Positions 8,212 to 18,526 of a stretch of DNA of 64,000 nt are shown piece after piece. Source of the DNA: JACKBK01 sp963707275 (GTDB lineage Bacteria > Chloroflexota > Anaerolineae > JAAEKA01); assembly GCA_963707275.1 (NCBI GenBank), contig CAVPPH010000006.1, positions 393,613 to 457,612 of the forward strand, in the 5' to 3' direction. Position 1 is the first letter of the stretch. Every line of letters begins with the position of its first letter. Position numbers and translations under genes: made by a program. Below the pieces are notes generated by a model, which did not search any database, was not told the DNA's origin, and saw only the letters and a list, made by a program, of their open reading frames with translations.

Positions 8212-8643
8212 ATGGGATGCTCCTATGAAATCAATGATACGTTGCTTTTGACCAAGGCCCAGGGATTTCCGTCTGATCTGCTCAATATCGAACGTCACCA
8301 GCAGAACCCGATCACCCTGGCAGATGTGGCGGGGAAGGTCTTCCGCTTCAGGAACAAGCCTGTCGCCAGGGCATTTCAACTGGACCCTGTCAGGGTATAC
8401 ATGTTCGAAAACACAGATGATGACAAGTGGCTGGGCTGGGGCAGGGTATTCATACAGTCGCTGTCCATCAAGAGAAAGAGAGGGCTTGGTCCTTCTGACC
8501 CTTCAGGACCAATTCATTTCAACCCAGGCGATTGGGTCACTTCCGGAACCTATGTGTTCATCGATATCTACGATCCGGAATATCAGAAGATATTCACCAC
8601 GCACGAAGCGCCGGAAGCCTGGAACTACTTTGGCAAACCTTAG
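8212..8643 (+). CDS. Conserved-looking beta-rich protein of unknown function
   Basis: 143 residues with an excellent ribosome site (AGGAGGT, six bases before the ATG). The sequence is rich in strand-forming segments (KVFRFRNKPVARAFQL, DPVRVYMFENTDDDKWLGWG, VTSGTYVFIDIYDPE) and ends AWNYFGKP. No signal peptide, membrane segment or catalytic motif is visible. It lies between the second SRPBCC protein and the heme-binding-like protein in the same direction, so it is likely part of the island's operon. I do not recognise the family. Confidence 0.75.
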   Translation: MGCSYEINDTLLLTKAQGFPSDLLNIERHQQNPITLADVAGKVFRFRNKPVARAFQLDPVRVYMFENTDDDKWLGWGRVFIQSLSIKRKRGLGPSDPSGPIHFNPGDWVTSGTYVFIDIYDPEYQKIFTTHEAPEAWNYFGKP

Positions 8644-8703
8644 CCGCCTCTCCAACGCCGGGATGGGTCTGTCAATCAGCGACCGTTTGTGGAGGAGAGA
8701 CTT

Positions 8704-9611
8704 ATGACCAGTCGACCTGTATTGCTTCGCGCCAGCGGCCGGTCAGCACCACACAAGCGCAGCTTGGGCCTCTGGCAGATCTTCCCGGCACCTGGATAGG
8801 CAAGGGCTTCAATCTGGTTTTACTGCCCGACAAGCAGAACAACAAGCCCTTCCGTCTGATGCTCAACGCGACGCAGGAGACGCTGACTTTCACCCCGATC
8901 GGCGGGCCCATCCCCAATCGGGGCTCCGGTCAAGGTGACATCTTCTTTCTTGGCCTGCAGTATCTGCAACAGGTCAGCGACGCCAATACGAGCGAGGGTA
9001 TCCACCTGGAGCCGGGGCTGTGGCTCAGCTTGCCGGCCACAGAGTTCCCACCTGCTCCGGCGACTGTTGCGCGCCTGAGCACCATTCCTCATGGTGACGC
9101 CTTGCTGGCGCAGGGTGACTTTTTAACTGCTGACGAAGGGCCAACGATTGGCGCCGCGGATTCAACGCCGTTCAAACTCGACCCTCAGACAGGCGCTCGC
9201 ATCAACGAAACCGATGCGGCGTATCTCGCCCCGTTGACTTCCGCTCACCCGCCCGCCAGGATTCCAGCTAGCGCGATAGCCAATCCGAACGAAGTCCTGA
9301 CAAACGCTATCAAGCGTCAAAAGATCGTCAAGACGATGACTTTGACTGTCAGTGCGGCGCCGGTCGGCGGCATCAATGGCACTCCGCTTGCGCCTCCAGG
9401 AAGCCCCAACAAGATCGGCAACATCGCCAACATTCCCTTTGTGGATGCCAATCCCAACGCCAACAGCTTCTCTGCAATCTTTTGGGTTGAGACCATCCAG
9501 AGTCGGGATGGACGCCAGTTCTTGCAGCTACAATATACACAAACGGTCATCTTCGATTTTCTCGGTGTGAAATGGCCGCATATCTCAGTGGCGACCTTGG
9601 TTAAGCGATAG
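8704..9611 (+). CDS. Heme-binding-like family protein (frame-broken)
   Basis: Starts at ATG 8704 (GGAGGAGAG upstream): MTSRPVLLRASGRS, with a frame change near 8750, then LGPLADLPGTWIGKGFNLV and about 270 more residues to ATLVKR. The pattern LPGTWIGxGFN, TFTPIGGPIPNRGSG, LHLEPGLWL-like (IHLEPGLWLSLPATE), IPHGDALLAQG and FLQLQYTQTVIFDF matches a family usually annotated as heme-binding protein in public databases; I recall the annotation but know of no firm biochemistry. The fold looks all-beta. No signal peptide is present. In this context it could be a cofactor- or lipophile-binding partner of the redox enzymes. Confidence 0.68.
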
Positions 9612-9738
9612 GACGTATCCTCAGGGCTTCTCTATCTGCTGAACCGGTTAAACGTGCTTGGCGTGTTCGACAGGCATCCGTTCGAGTTGAACGTCTGGTT
9701 CTGACGTGTTTGCCCTATACGACGAACGAGAGGAAGTA

Positions 9739-11760
9739 ATGGCAAGATCAACCGGGAGCGAACTACGTAAAGTCGCAGGGGGTGCGCCGACGCGGCGGGC
9801 GTTCGACCATGTCCTGGTCATCATGTTCGAGAACCAGTACCGCAGCTATGTGATCGCGAATCCCTACATGCGGCAGCTGGCGCGGCAGGGAATCCAGCTC
9901 GGGAACTTTTTCGGCGTGATGCACCCGTCGCAGACGAACTACATCGCCTCGATCGCTGGTGCGCTGTGCAACGTCACCACCGACGACCCGGTGCCGCTCA
10001 TCGACGAGCGGACCATTGTCGATCTCATCGAGGAAGCGCCCGGCAGGCTGCAGTGGAAAGCGTACATGGACAGCTATATCCCGCAAGCCACGCCCTGGAC
10101 TCCGCAATTCACGCCGCAGGACGCCCACCCCTATCACGTCAAGCACAACCCCTTCGCGTCCTTCTCCACGATCGTGCGCAACGAGGCGCGCTGGCGGCGC
10201 GTCGAGAGCGAGGCTGCGTTCTTCTCGGACTTGCTCAACGGGGAGTTTCCCGAATACGCCTGGTTCTCGCCCAATGTGTGGAACGACGGCCATTGGCTCA
10301 ACGGGACGACGCCAGGAGTCCAAGCCCCGAGCGCCGGAACTGGTCGACCAACTGGCGCGTCTGGCTCGAGGACTTCTTTGCGCGGCTGCGCTTTCCTGGG
10401 CCTGGTTCGCATCTGCCGCCGCGTACCCTGGTGGTGGTCACGTTCGACGAATCTGATTTCGAGAGGGATTACCAGCCGGACCTGGCCTCGGCCTACGACG
10501 GCCCCAATCAGATCTACACTGTGCTCCTTGGCGACGGCATCGAACCCGGCTTCGAAGAGGAAGGCTACAATCATTACAGCCTGCTGCGGACAATTGAGGT
10601 GAACTTCGGCCTTGGCCACCTTGGCAAGAACGATGCGGGCGCCAACTGGTTTCAGTTCCTCTGGGGACGCCGATTCCAGTGGAGCAACCCGTATTCGACG
10701 CCGCTCGACGGCCAAAAAGGGCGCATCCGGCGGGTTGTGCGCGGCGGGATTCGCCGGCGCGCTCTTTGCCGGTTACGTGGCAACGGACGGCGCCATGCGC
10801 GTGCGTACCCGAACGGCCAGCGCTTCGGGCCGCCAGACGGCCGGACAATGGTCGGACGAAGACGAGTTGCCGATCGACGGATCAGGTGGCGCGGCGCTGG
10901 CTTCGACCTTCACCGAGTTGGTGTTGGTGGCGCGCTCGGGGTCAGGGATGCTCCAATGTCTCACCTATGATCTGCAAGACGGCTGGTCGCAGACGCCGGA
11001 GCCGCTCGCGGATGGCAACGTTGGCGGATTTGCCCTGGCATCGTTCGACCACGAGTTGGCGCTGATGCTGGTGTTCGTGGATTCGTCCGGCAATGTAACT
11101 TCTCGGGTGCGCCGCGACGGCGAATGGGCGCCGCCGGTGCCAGTGTCGGCAGCGCAGATGTCTCCCGGACGGCGACATCGCGCTCGGGCACACTTGGCAG
11201 CTCGCTGTATCTGATCGTGACAGCGCCCGATGCGCAGACCATGAACATGGTCTCGTACAACACCGGGGTCTACAATCTCGTCACGGTGCTGCCGCACAAG
11301 TATGGCGGCCCGCAGGACAATACCACCATCGACGCCTGGTCGCCCAGCGCGTTCCCGGTGGCGCATTTCTCGTCAAGACCCGACGCAATCGGGCAGCGCC
11401 AACCTCAGACTGCGCCCGTATCAGACCGGAGGGCCAATGGCCGTTGCAACGCTCGACGGCGTCATGCATCTCGTGCATCCGGGACCAGGTAATCCGCTGC
11501 TCCTGACGGAGACCTTTTCCATCGCCGGCGTGATGACGCCGTCGCAGCCGGTGTCCTACAAGAGCGCAGACTCGGCCACCGTCGAGCAATGGATTTGGCA
11601 CCCTTGCGGAGGCTGGCTGGAGCCATCAGTCGCCGATCTTTGGCTGGCGCTGCGAGGCTGGCGGCGAGCTGGCCATGGCGCACGCTGGCGCCGAGATCCT
11701 GCTGCTGTGCGACCGCGACCCGGCGCGCCGGTAGAGCTGCGCATCGGCCGATACGAGTAG
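9739..11760 (+). CDS. Phosphoesterase (AcpA/phospholipase C superfamily) with beta-propeller-like tail, frame-broken
   Basis: The ATG at 9739 has AGAGGAAG upstream. The first about 370 residues belong to the phosphoesterase family that includes acid phosphatase AcpA and bacterial phospholipase C: AFDHVLVIMFENQYRSY at the N terminus (metal-binding Glu-Asn), FFGVMHPSQTNYIASIAG, then VVVTFDESDFERDY and YNHYSLLRTIEVNFGLG. Frame changes occur near 10320, 10720, 11160, 11390 and 11630. The C-terminal about 300 residues contain repeated strands resembling a lectin or sialidase-like propeller (LVLVARSGSGMLQCLTYD, LALMLVFVDSSGNVTSRV, VATLDGVMHLVHPG, LAMAHAGAEILLLCDRD). The family hydrolyses phosphoesters or phospholipids. 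No signal peptide is seen, unusual for this family. Confidence 0.75.
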
Positions 11761-11857
11761 GGAGTGCTTTCATCGTGGGAATGCTGTCTGCGCTGCAAGG
11801 CCGGCAAGCGACGTCAACGCAGTACCTACGTTCTGATCTGCTTTCTTGAGGTGCACA

Positions 11858-13537
11858 ATGACTGACGGATTTGAGATCACTGGCCAGAATGCCTCGGCGT
11901 TGTTCACGCTGAAGCTTCATCGCGGCGATGGTATGGTTCTGATTGGCAATGAACTGGAAGGAGGGCAAGCCGCCCAACGACTTTGTCGGCTTCGCCATCG
12001 AGTACAAGCCACCCAACGGCGACACAGTTCTTCGCCGTTGTCGAACCGTCTGGGCTTCACCAACTGCCGAAGGCGACCTCGACCCGAAAGCGCTGTCGAC
12101 CAGGCTCTCGCCGATCCAGAAATTCCGCTGGGTGCATTTCCCGTACGATGCCGAGCTTGCCGGCGAATTTGATCTACCGGGTCACCCCTGTCTTCATGGA
12201 TGACGCGGACAAACTGAGCTACGGCGAGTCCCAGGAAGTCTCAGTTGAGTTGTAGTCGCGAGATCTATCCCGGGCTGCTCAATGTCAGCTTCACCCGCGG
12301 TTTCGTGTCGTCGCAGGCATTCGTGGATCGATACGAGTCGGCAGGCGACATTTCGACACTGTTGCCGGCAAAGGCGAACGACGGACTTGAGTTTTGTTCC
12401 CACCCACCCGAAGACCGAGGAGGCTCTGGCATGGATGGGCTTTGATGCGCGGCGTGTTGATCCTTGATGTGCTCGACAAGGCGATTGCCGACACAGAGGC
12501 GCAGGTCCGTATGGTGGCATACGATCTCAATGAGCCCGCAGATTAGTGAGCACGCCTGGAGAAACTCGGACAGCGTCTGAAGATAATCATCGACGATAGC
12601 GGCAGCCATGGCCGTAACGGGTTCTGCCGAGGACCAGGCGGAGACGCGCCTGGTGGCCACAGCCGGCAGAGACAACGTGTTGCGGCAGCACATGTTGGGC
12701 CTCCAGCACAACAAAACCATCGTGGTCTGACGGCCCAACGGTAAAGATCGGTGGTGTGCGGATCGACCAACTTTAGCTGGCGTGGTCTTTACGTGCAGTC
12801 CAACAATGTCCTGACTATGCATGGGGAAAACGCCATCAAGCCTTTCCAGGACGGCGTTTGAGTACTACTGGACGCAGGCGCCGAAGACTTTCGGTGACGG
12901 GCCGTCTACGGAGTGGATTGATCTTCAATTGGACGGGATCGACGGGCAAGTGACGTTTTCTCCTCACAGCTCGTCGAACGCGGGTCTGGATCATATCGCC
13001 GACGACATTGGCAACAATACCAGCTCAAGTCTCTTCTATTCGCTGGCGTTTCTCTACCAGACGCCAGGGCCTATTCTGGACGCGATCCAGAAGGTGTCAG
13101 AAAACGACGATCTATTCGTCTACGGCATTTCGGATCGCAAAGTCGGCGGCCTTGATCTGCAGAAGCCGGGCGGCAATGTGTCACCCGTCTTTCCCTCTGC
13201 ACTGACCAAGAAGGTACCGCCGCCGTTCTCGAAGGAGCCAACCGGCGGCGGCGGTATTCGTCTGCATCACAAATTTGTCGTCATCGACTTCGACAAGCCA
13301 ACCGCCCGGGTTTATCTCGGGTCGTACAATTTCTCTTCGTCTGCCGACATCAAGAACGGGGAAAACCTGCTTCTGATTCGCGACCGCCGCGTTGCAGTTT
13401 CGTACATGGTCGAGGCATTGACGATTTTTGACCACTACCATTTCAGAGTAGCTCAGCAAGATGCCAAGAAGGCCAAGAAAGAATTCGTTCTGGCCAAGCC
13501 GCCGCGAGCCGCGGGAGAAGAGCCCTGGTGGGCTTGA
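11858..13537 (+). CDS. Phospholipase D-fold protein with two HKD motifs (frame-broken)
   Basis: The start at 11858 (GAGGTG upstream) reads MTDGFEITGQNASALFTLKL. Bridging roughly six frame changes between 11930 and 12830 gives one protein of about 560 residues that ends, in a long intact frame, at 13537. The C-terminal HKD motif is clear: LHHKFVVIDFDK followed by GSYNFSSSADIKNGENLLLI (H-x-K-x4-D plus the trailing G-S-x-N-x-S). The N-terminal HKD half is near 12702 (QHNKTIVV). PLD-fold enzymes cleave or transfer phosphodiester bonds of lipids or nucleic acids. The residues do not tell lipase from nuclease. It is the last gene of the island; 270 bases separate it from glutamine synthetase. Confidence 0.78.
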
Positions 13538-13807
13538 AGACTATGCGGATCCCAAAAGATTCGCGATCGTGAAGCTCTTTGCCTAGGATCGCACGGCGCA
13601 CATTCTTGCCATAGTCCAGCCTGGCGTGCCGGGCTGTCAGAAGGGCCGACCCACTGTCGGTCCTTCTGACGATTTCGCGCACGGTTTTCCTTGTCCCCTT
13701 TGCACTGAAGCATTACAATGGCGCTGTGTGTCGGTTGCTCCTAGGGACGCGTGCTTTGCATGCAAACAGAAGCGACCTGCAATCCGAATGCGTTCAGGAG
13801 AACAACG

Positions 13808-15231
13808 ATGTTCCAAACCTTTGACGACGCGCTGCGGCTACGTTGCCCAGTCGGGCGTGCAGATGGTCGACCTCAAGTTCTGTGACCTGTGGGGGCGGTG
13901 GCACCACCTGACGATTCCGGCCAGCCAGTTCAAGCAGTCGCTGATGACCCAGGGGATCGGCTTCGACGGCTCGTCGGTTGGCCTGAAGAGCGTCAAGTCG
14001 GGCGACATGGTGCTGATCCCCGACCTGGCAACCGGCGTCATGGACCCGTTCTGGGATGCGCCGACCCTCAGCTTCATCTGCAATACCCACGAGGCCGGCA
14101 CGCTGGCCGTCTTTCCCAACGATCCGCGCAACATCGCCCGCCGCGCCGAGCAGTTCCTGGCCGAGACCGGCATTGCTGACGAGAGCCACTGGGGGCCGGA
14201 GTTCGAGTTCTACGTCTTTGACGAGGTGGCTTGGGAGAACCAGGTCAACCGCGCCGGCTACCGCCTCGAGTTGCAGGAGGCCGACTGGAACAGCCCGCAG
14301 GGCGGCCATGGCCACTACATCCCGCTGCACGGCGGCTACCACGCCATACCACCCAAGGACCAGCTCTACAACCTGCGCGCCGAGATGTCAATTCACCTGG
14401 AGGCGCTGGGCGTCGAGGTGAAGTATCACCACCACGAGGTCGGCGGGCCGGGCCAGTGCGAGATCGAGACGCCGCTGGTGGGTCTGCTGGCAGCCGGCGA
14501 CATGACGATGTGGGTCAAGTATGTCAGCAAGATGACCGCTCACAGCCATGGCAAGACGGTCACCTTCATGCCCAAGCCGCTCTTCGGCGAGGCGGGCAGC
14601 GGCATGCATTTCCACCAGATGTTGCGCAAGGCCGGTCAGAACGTCTTCTACGACGCTAGCTGGCTACGGCTGCATGAGCCAACTTGCCCTGTGGTACATC
14701 GGCGGGCTGCTGGCGCACGGACCGGCGCTGCTGGCGCTGACCAACCCCAGCACCAATTCCTATCGTCGCCTGGTGCCCGGCTACGAAGCGCCGGTCAACG
14801 CCTTCTTCTCGCTGGGCAACCGCAGCGCTGCGGTGCGCATTCCCAAGTACGCCGACCAGCCGGAGACCGCGCGCATGGAGTTTCGCCCGCCCGACGCGAC
14901 CTGTAACCCGTATCTGGCGCTGGCGGCGCAGCTTTTGGCCGGACTGGACGGCATCCGCCAGCAGATCGACCCGACCGCGGCCGGCTTCGGTCCCATCGAC
15001 GCTGACATCTTCGCCTGGAGCAGCGACCAGCGCGGCGCGATCAAACATCTGCCCGGCTCGCTGTACGAGGCGCTGGCGGCGCTGGAAGCAGATCATGAAT
15101 TCTTGCTGGTTGGCGACGTGTTCGCAGAGGAGATGCTGGAACAGTGGATCGCCCACAAGCGTGAGGTGGAATACTACCCGGTGCGCAACCGCCCGCATCC
15201 GTACGAGATGCAACTCTATTTCGACGTGTGA
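13808..15231 (+). CDS. glnA: Glutamine synthetase (frame-broken)
   Basis: ATP-dependent amidation of glutamate. The start MFQTFDDALR has GGAG eight bases upstream; the frame changes near 13840 and 14670, and about 475 residues result, the usual length of type I enzymes. Seen in order: DLKFCDLWGRWHHLTIP (N-terminal beta-grasp), GFDGSSVG, WGPEFEFYVFD (metal ligands), HHHEVGGPGQCEIE, AGSGMHFHQML, LTNPSTNSYRRLVPGYEAP, NRSAAVRIP and ARMEFRPPDATCNPYLA. All are standard catalytic or nucleotide-binding blocks, so a broken gene is unlikely to be a true pseudogene. A sugar phosphomutase follows at 9 bases. Confidence 0.93.
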
Positions 15232-15239
15232 TACACGCG

Positions 15240-15903
15240 ATGCGAACTCACAGCACTTATCTTCGATCTTGACGGCGTAATTGCCGACACGTCGAACCTG
15301 CACTATCAGTCGTGGCTCCAGGTCACACCTGAGTACGGTCTGCTGGTTGACCGCGCGCTGAACGACCGGCTGCGCAGCCGGTCGCGCCGGGCGTCGCTGG
15401 AGATCATCCTGGCGGAGAACGGTTGCGAGCTCTCCGAGTTCGAGTGCGCGGATATCATGGCGCGCAAGAATGAGGTCTACCTGCAACTGCTGGAAGGGAT
15501 GGATGCCAGCGCGCTGCTGCCGGGTGTCGTACCGTTGATTGAGGAAGCAGCGACCGCAGGGCTGTGGCTGGCTGTCGGATCGGCCAGTCGTAATGCCGAG
15601 GCGGTGTTGCGACGCACCGCGATTCGCGACTGCTTCGATGTCGTGGTGGACGGGAATCGTGATCTGCCCAGCAAGCCGGCGCCTGATCTATTTCTTGAGG
15701 TTGCAAGACAGCTCGATACCGTGCCTGACCGCTGTCTTGTGATCGAAGATGCCGCGGTGGGCATCCGCGCCGCGCAGGTCGCGGGAATGTGGACGGTGGG
15801 TGTGGGACCGTTCGAACAAACTGATCAGGCGCACGTTCGCTTCGAAAGTCTGGACGGCGTGACACTGGCTGACGTGCTGGCGGCTTTCGGTGAGGCTGAC
15901 TAG
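15240..15903 (+). CDS. Beta-phosphoglucomutase-like HAD hydrolase (one frame change)
   Basis: The ATG at 15240 is followed after a few codons by a frame change (one extra A in CGAAC would restore MRLTALIFDLDGV). HAD motif I is DLDGVIADTSNLHYQSW, motif II VGSASRNAEAVL, motif III-IV KPAPDLFLEVA and VIEDAAVGIRAAQVAGM. The cap contains RLRSRSRRASLEIIL, which matches the R-x-x-S phosphate-binding block of beta-phosphoglucomutases. About 220 residues, the normal size. It would interconvert beta-glucose 1- and 6-phosphate in maltose or trehalose breakdown, although no phosphorylase is nearby. Confidence 0.85.
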
Positions 15904-16262
15904 CGCGCTTATTTGGCTGGTAGCCGCTGCTGCTTTGCTGCTATGCTGTTCCACTGCTCCGGCCGGTCTCTGATCGAGCCAGCGGTGGGTAGCCAACACG
16001 CACACTGGCTTGGTCGAGGACCGGCCAGACCAGTATGCGTGTTGGAAGAGGCGGACCTAGGATAGAGGGCAAGCCTGGGGAACAAAAGACTAGCGGAAAC
16101 GGGGAGCTTGTGCGATAATCACGGCATACGAGTTCATTGGCGTGTTTCGTCCCTGACTGGGGGCAGTTGCGCGGCTGCGTGCTGTCCAAACCATCTTTCG
16201 CGTTGAACGTCTTTCTGGAGGCGAGAGTCGGCCCGTACTGGCCTGACTCGGGAGTGTCACCT
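15904..16262. other. Intergenic region with one long hairpin
   Basis: 359 bases without a supported gene. The only structure I see is the 21-bp inverted repeat listed separately at 15993-16045. A purine-rich stretch with AGAGGGC and GGGGA around 16060-16110 and GGGAG just before 16263 precedes the prenyltransferase start. No clear -35/-10 pair was found. Confidence 0.6.
15993..16045. repeat. Long palindromic hairpin element
   Basis: Left arm 15993-16013 begins CCAACACGCA and right arm 16025-16045 ends TGCGTGTTGG. The 21-base arms match with three mismatches around an 11-base loop. There is no T-run, so it is more likely a REP/MITE-like dispersed hairpin than a terminator. Confidence 0.55.
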
Positions 16263-17168
16263 ATGCTATCGGCGCTTGCGCGGTTCAGCCGGCCTCATAC
16301 GATCATTGCCACCACGATCCAGGTGGTGTCGTTGTTCCTGATCGCGGGCGGCAGCCAGGTGATGTCGCTCGCCAGCCTGGGGCCGGTGTTGCTGACCCTG
16401 GTCACCTGCCTGGCGCTCAACATCTACATCGTCGGCCTGAACCAGATCACCGATGTTGAGATCGACCGCATCAACAAGCCGCGGCTGCCGCTGGCGTCTC
16501 AGGAGATGTCGATGCGCGACGGCTGGATCATCGTGGCGCTGACCGCGGTCGTGGCGCTGGTCGGGCGTGGATGCGGCCGGCGCGCATTTCTGCTGGCTAC
16601 TGTGGTTATCATCATGGTGATCGGCACGGCCTACTCCGTGCCGCCGCTGCGCCTGAAGCGCTACTCGTTGTGGGCGGCCATCAGCATCGCGCTGGCACGC
16701 GGAGTGATCGCCAACGTCGGCGTGGCGCTGCACTACAACGATGTCTTCGGCGGCCTGGCAGCCTTCTCTCCCGCCACGCTGGCGGTGATGGCGGCCTTCT
16801 TCTTCGGCTTCGGGCTGGTGATCGCCATCTACAAGGACATCCCCGATCTGATGGGCGACCGCGCCCACGGGATCGAGACCTTCACCGTCAAGCTGGGGCC
16901 GCAACGTGCCTTCGACCTGGGGCGGATCATCCTGACGGCTCGGCTACGCCGGCGTGATGGTTGTTGCCATCTCCCGTCTGCCGCAGCCTGACGGCGTGCT
17001 GTTGCTGGTGGCGCAGGGCGTGGCCCTGGGGTTGTTCTGGAACGCCAGCGGCGCGTCGATCCCAGCCAGAAGGCCTCCATCGCCCGCTTCTACATGTTTC
17101 TGTGGGGGCTTTTCTACGCCCAGTACATCGTTTTGAGCGTCTATCAGGTGACGCGGGGGATCGTCTGA
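16263..17168 (+). CDS. UbiA prenyltransferase, homogentisate prenyltransferase-like (frame-broken)
   Basis: About 300 residues with eight to nine hydrophobic helices. The first Asp-rich motif, NQITDVEIDRINKPRLPLAS, is almost diagnostic of homogentisate phytyl/geranylgeranyl transferases. The second is YKDIPDLMGDRAHGIETF. The enzyme would attach an isoprenoid tail to an aromatic ring at the membrane. Frame changes lie near 16565 and 16940; the end (VTRGIV) is read in a third frame. GGGAG lies nine bases before ATG 16263. The next gene, another UbiA member, starts two bases after the stop. Confidence 0.85.
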
Positions 17169-17169
17169 C

Positions 17170-18127
17170 GTGAGTTTACCAACTCAGCCGCCGGCCCGTC
17201 CGTCGGTAAGTCAGCGAACGGTCTATTTCCTGCGTCTTGGGCGGCCGCTGCATCTGCTGGGCGGATTTGTCTTCAACGGTCTGGGCATCGCAATTGCGCT
17301 GTTCCTGGGCGCGCCGGTTGACTGGACAGTCGCGCTGTGGTGCCAGATCGCCATCACCGCCACCCAGTTGATGACGCATTACAGCAACGACTATTTCGAC
17401 CAGGACGCCGACGCTGCTACGGATACGCCCACCCGCTGGGCTGGCGGCAGCCGGCGTGCTGCCCGATGGACTGGTCCCGCCGCAGGCTGCGCTCATCGCT
17501 GCGCTGGTGTGCGGTGGTGTCGCATTGGCAGCGACCGCTGTGCTGGCGGCAACGGGAAGCGCGCCGTTGCAAACGCTGGCGCTGCTGCTGCTGTCCATCG
17601 CGCTGGCCTGGAGCTACAGCTCGCCGCCGCTCTGGCTGAACCGGCGCGGCCTGGGCGAGATCACCGGCGCGCTGCTGGTGCCGGGGCTGACGACCCTGCT
17701 GGCGTTCCAGGTCCAGGCGGGCGCGCTGAGCTTGCTGCCTGTTCTGGCCGCCGTGCCGCTGTGCTGCTTCCAGTTCGCTATGCTGCTCAGCGTCAACTTC
17801 CCCGACGCAGTGGGCGATGCGCGTGTCAACAAGCGCACGCTGGTGGTGATCTTCGGGCCGCGGCGGGCGGCTCAGTTCTTCCTGGCCGCGCTGGCGCTGG
17901 CGTATCTGCTGCTGCCGGCGCTGGTGCTGCTTGGCCTGCCTGGGCAGGTCGCGCTGGCTGTGCTGCTGACCGCTCCGATCGCGGTCTGGCAGGCGCTGCG
18001 CATCCGCCGCGGCGCTGCTACCGCTCCGGCCGCCTGGGACGCGCTGGGCTTCTGGAGCATCGGTCTGCTGATGACCGCGGCGCTGCTGGAAGGCGGGGTA
18101 TTTGTCGCGTTGAGCATGGCGGGATGA
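17170..18127 (+). CDS. UbiA prenyltransferase, MenA-like (one frame change)
   Basis: GTG start at 17170 immediately after the previous stop; about 318 residues. The first Asp motif is HYSNDYFDQDADAAT followed by GGSR, then VLPDGLVPP after a frame change near 17450; the second is SVNFPDAVGDARVNKRTLVV. This NDYxDxxxD plus FPDxxxD pattern resembles 1,4-dihydroxy-2-naphthoate polyprenyltransferases (menaquinone synthesis). At least seven hydrophobic helices. Tight spacing with the homogentisate-type enzyme suggests one quinone/chromanol pathway unit, but no other pathway genes are present here. Confidence 0.82.
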
Positions 18128-18526
18128 AGCAGACTCGCGAGCGCAGATCGATGCTGCCACCATCTCTTTCAGTTCATCCAAGTGGTATTCGGCGCAATAG
18201 TGGTCATCATGATCGTGTCCAAAGCAGCAATGATCATAATGTGGACTGGCTCGGTCGGAGACCGGTCCGAGCAATGAGTAGAGCTACTTTCAAGATAGTG
18301 ATTGCTTTGTCCACCAGGTGATCAAAGTCTTGGGCGGACAAGTGCAGTGTGCTTAGAGATTTCGAGAGCGACCCTGTGCCCGCGGCGCGATTTTCGTGGC
18401 TCGATTTGTTTGGCCCGCTTCAGGCGTGTATAATCTGATTTCCGAGGCAGGCCGGGTACCATTGGCGGGTGCACGCTATAACTCCCTATACTGATCTCCT
18501 GCACTCACATTATTTGACACGCTTAC
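18128..18526. other. Intergenic region with promoter for the propeller/BY-kinase pair
   Basis: 399 bases without a supported gene. It contains the promoter at 18406-18434. The short dyad CGGTCGGAGACCG near 18251-18263 is too weak to name. Confidence 0.6.
18406..18434 (+). promoter_or_regulatory. Sigma70-type promoter
   Basis: TTGTTT (18406-18411), 17-base spacer, TATAAT (18429-18434). It lies 92 bases before the ATG of the 18527 gene, which with the BY-kinase probably forms one transcript. Confidence 0.6.

Noticed and set aside
4404..13537. Pseudogene decay of the MACPF island
   Set aside because: Frame changes are as frequent in essential genes elsewhere in the window, and motifs on both sides of each break are intact, so decay is not needed to explain them.
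18249..18270. Shared short dyad CGGAGACCGG here and near 60652
   Set aside because: A ten-base match in GC-rich DNA can arise by chance, and the flanks do not match.
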